Source: Cupriavidus taiwanensis
Lineage (GTDB): Bacteria; Pseudomonadota; Gammaproteobacteria; Burkholderiales; Burkholderiaceae
DNA: 64,000 nt
NCBI RefSeq assembly: GCF_900250075.1
Contig: NZ_LT977070.1
Coordinates: 1,752,603 to 1,816,602, forward strand
Direction: 5' to 3'
Part shown: in pieces, positions 63,095 through 64,000 of the stretch
How the letters are laid out: every line of letters begins with the position of its first letter
How positions within the stretch are numbered: position 1 is the stretch's first letter
Made by a program: the position numbers and the translations under genes
Notes under the pieces: generated by a model
What the model was told of the DNA's origin: nothing
Database searches by the model: none
Seen by the model: only the letters and a program-made list of their open reading frames with translations

Positions 63095-64000
63095 TTACGC
63101 TTGCGCTGCGTTCAGCAACTGGTTGAATACGCCGCGGGCCGGCGCATACAGTTCACCTGCCATGACGCCTGCCGGACCCGTGCCTTGTTCGACCAGCACA
63201 TCGGCGGCACGGCCATGGATCCACACTGCCGCCTGCGCCGCGGCCAGCGGCGCCATGCCTTGCGCCAGCAGCGCGCCCAGCATGCCGGCCAGCACGTCGC
63301 CGGTGCCAGCGCTGGCCAGCGCCGCGTTGCCGGTCGGGTTCAGCGTCCACGGGCTGCCGTCGGGCGCGGCGATCACGCTGCCCGATCCCTTCAGCACCAC
63401 CACGGCCTGCCATTGAGCGGCCAGCGCCGCGGCGGCGGCGGGGCGGTCGCGCTGGATCTCGGCCACCGGCACGCCCATCAGCCGCGCGGCTTCGAGCGGG
63501 TGCGGCGTCATCACGGTGGCGGCGCCGCGCGTGGCCAGCTCACCCGCCAGGGCCGGATCGGACGCCAGCAGGTTCAGCGCATCGGCATCCAGCACCAGCG
63601 GCTGCGTCGCGGCCTGCAGCAGCCGCGCGAACTGCTGGCGGGCGTTGGCATCGGTGCCCATGCCCGGCCCGATCACCAGCGCCGACATCGACGCCAGTGC
63701 CAGCGCGTCGAGCGCATGCAGCATCAGCTCCGGATGCAGCGGATCGAGCAGCGGCGCCGGCTGCGCCAGGAAGCCGATATGCACCTTGCCCGCGCCGAGC
63801 CATTGCGCCGCCCGTGCGCCGAGCAGCGGCGCGCCGGTCATGCCGAGGTTGCCGCCGATCACCGCCAGCGAGCCATGCGTGCCCTTGTTGCTGGCGTGGC
63901 GGCGGCGCGGCAGCGCGGCACCGAACAGCGCGGGGCCGTTCACCAGGCCCTGCGGTGCTTCGCGCGGGGGATAGTCCAGGCCGATCGGCGCGATCTCGAC
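63095..64000 (-). CDS. nnr: ADP-dependent NAD(P)H-hydrate dehydratase, C-terminal part of NnrE-NnrD fusion (cut by window edge)
   Basis: This is the dehydratase domain of the enzyme that repairs hydrated NAD(P)H. Ribokinase-like features are KGTHGSLAVIGGNLGMTGAPLLGARAAQWLGAGKVHIG, LVLDADALNLLA, TPHPLEAARLMG, and the phosphate loop NPTGNAALASAGTGDVLAGMLGALLAQG. The frame stays open to the window edge without a start (VEIAPIGLDYPPREAPQG...), and that linker is typical of the join to the N-terminal YjeF epimerase domain, so a bifunctional protein is expected. Confidence 0.92.
   Translation of the reverse strand, partial: VEIAPIGLDYPPREAPQGLVNGPALFGAALPRRRHASNKGTHGSLAVIGGNLGMTGAPLLGARAAQWLGAGKVHIGFLAQPAPLLDPLHPELMLHALDALALASMSALVIGPGMGTDANARQQFARLLQAATQPLVLDADALNLLASDPALAGELATRGAATVMTPHPLEAARLMGVPVAEIQRDRPAAAAALAAQWQAVVVLKGSGSVIAAPDGSPWTLNPTGNAALASAGTGDVLAGMLGALLAQGMAPLAAAQAAVWIHGRAADVLVEQGTGPAGVMAGELYAPARGVFNQLLNAAQA

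Overview
The window is high-GC, gene-dense DNA from a betaproteobacterium of the Burkholderiales. The genus is most likely Cupriavidus or a close relative. This is inferred from protein styles, from the tRNA-Asp / ppiD / tesA / ybbA / pgi block, and from the density of catabolic ABC and MocR modules; no database search was run. I saw no phage, insertion sequence, CRISPR array or rRNA.

Layout. 0-6.9 kb: the start of an APC amino-acid permease, ilvE, a patatin-like lipoprotein, an AhpD-like/cupin pair, a periplasmic cyclohexadienyl dehydratase-like (PheC) protein, a MipA-type outer-membrane protein and a small hypothetical gene. 6.9-12.5 kb: the cyoABCD quinol oxidase operon, divergent from a MocR-type regulator. 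12.5-19.8 kb: a two-component system and an EmrAB-TolC-type efflux system (outer-membrane factor on the minus strand; HxlR regulator, membrane fusion protein and MFS pump on the plus strand). 20-28.7 kb: a Tat-exported alpha/beta hydrolase, a MarR regulator facing an enoyl-CoA isomerase-like gene, a second HxlR regulator whose upstream DNA is nearly identical to that of the first, a thiolase and a MaoC hydratase. The MaoC gene runs into a broken ketopantoate-reductase start that is fused to decayed outer-membrane-factor DNA. Then come two small genes, an SDR and a GlxA-type regulator.

28.9-34.2 kb: polyphosphate kinase, a D-2-hydroxyacid dehydrogenase-like flavoprotein and a GabR/PdxR-like MocR regulator. 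34.4-50.7 kb: a long co-directional catabolic cluster containing an M20 amidohydrolase, a Dpp-type ABC importer, GabT, GabD, a cupin, a ThDP enzyme, an acetylpolyamine-deacetylase-like enzyme, a carbamoylase-type M20 hydrolase, a DMT exporter and an aldehyde dehydrogenase. It looks built to import an N-acylated amine or amino acid, remove the cap, and feed the product through GABA and succinate semialdehyde into the TCA cycle.

50.8-56.8 kb: a minus-strand LacI-controlled operon coding for an ABC importer plus a GpdQ-like phosphodiesterase, with a perfect LacI-type operator. 57-64 kb: tRNA-Asp, ppiD, a repeat-bearing intergenic region, tesA and ybbA whose start codons share one CATG, pgi, and the C-terminal part of the NAD(P)H-hydrate repair enzyme.

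The items most worth following are the shared operators (two HxlR copies; three TTCGCNNGCGAA sites around marR and the isomerase gene; the MocR/cyo control region), the GABA/acyl-amine cluster, and the broken efflux-gene remnant.
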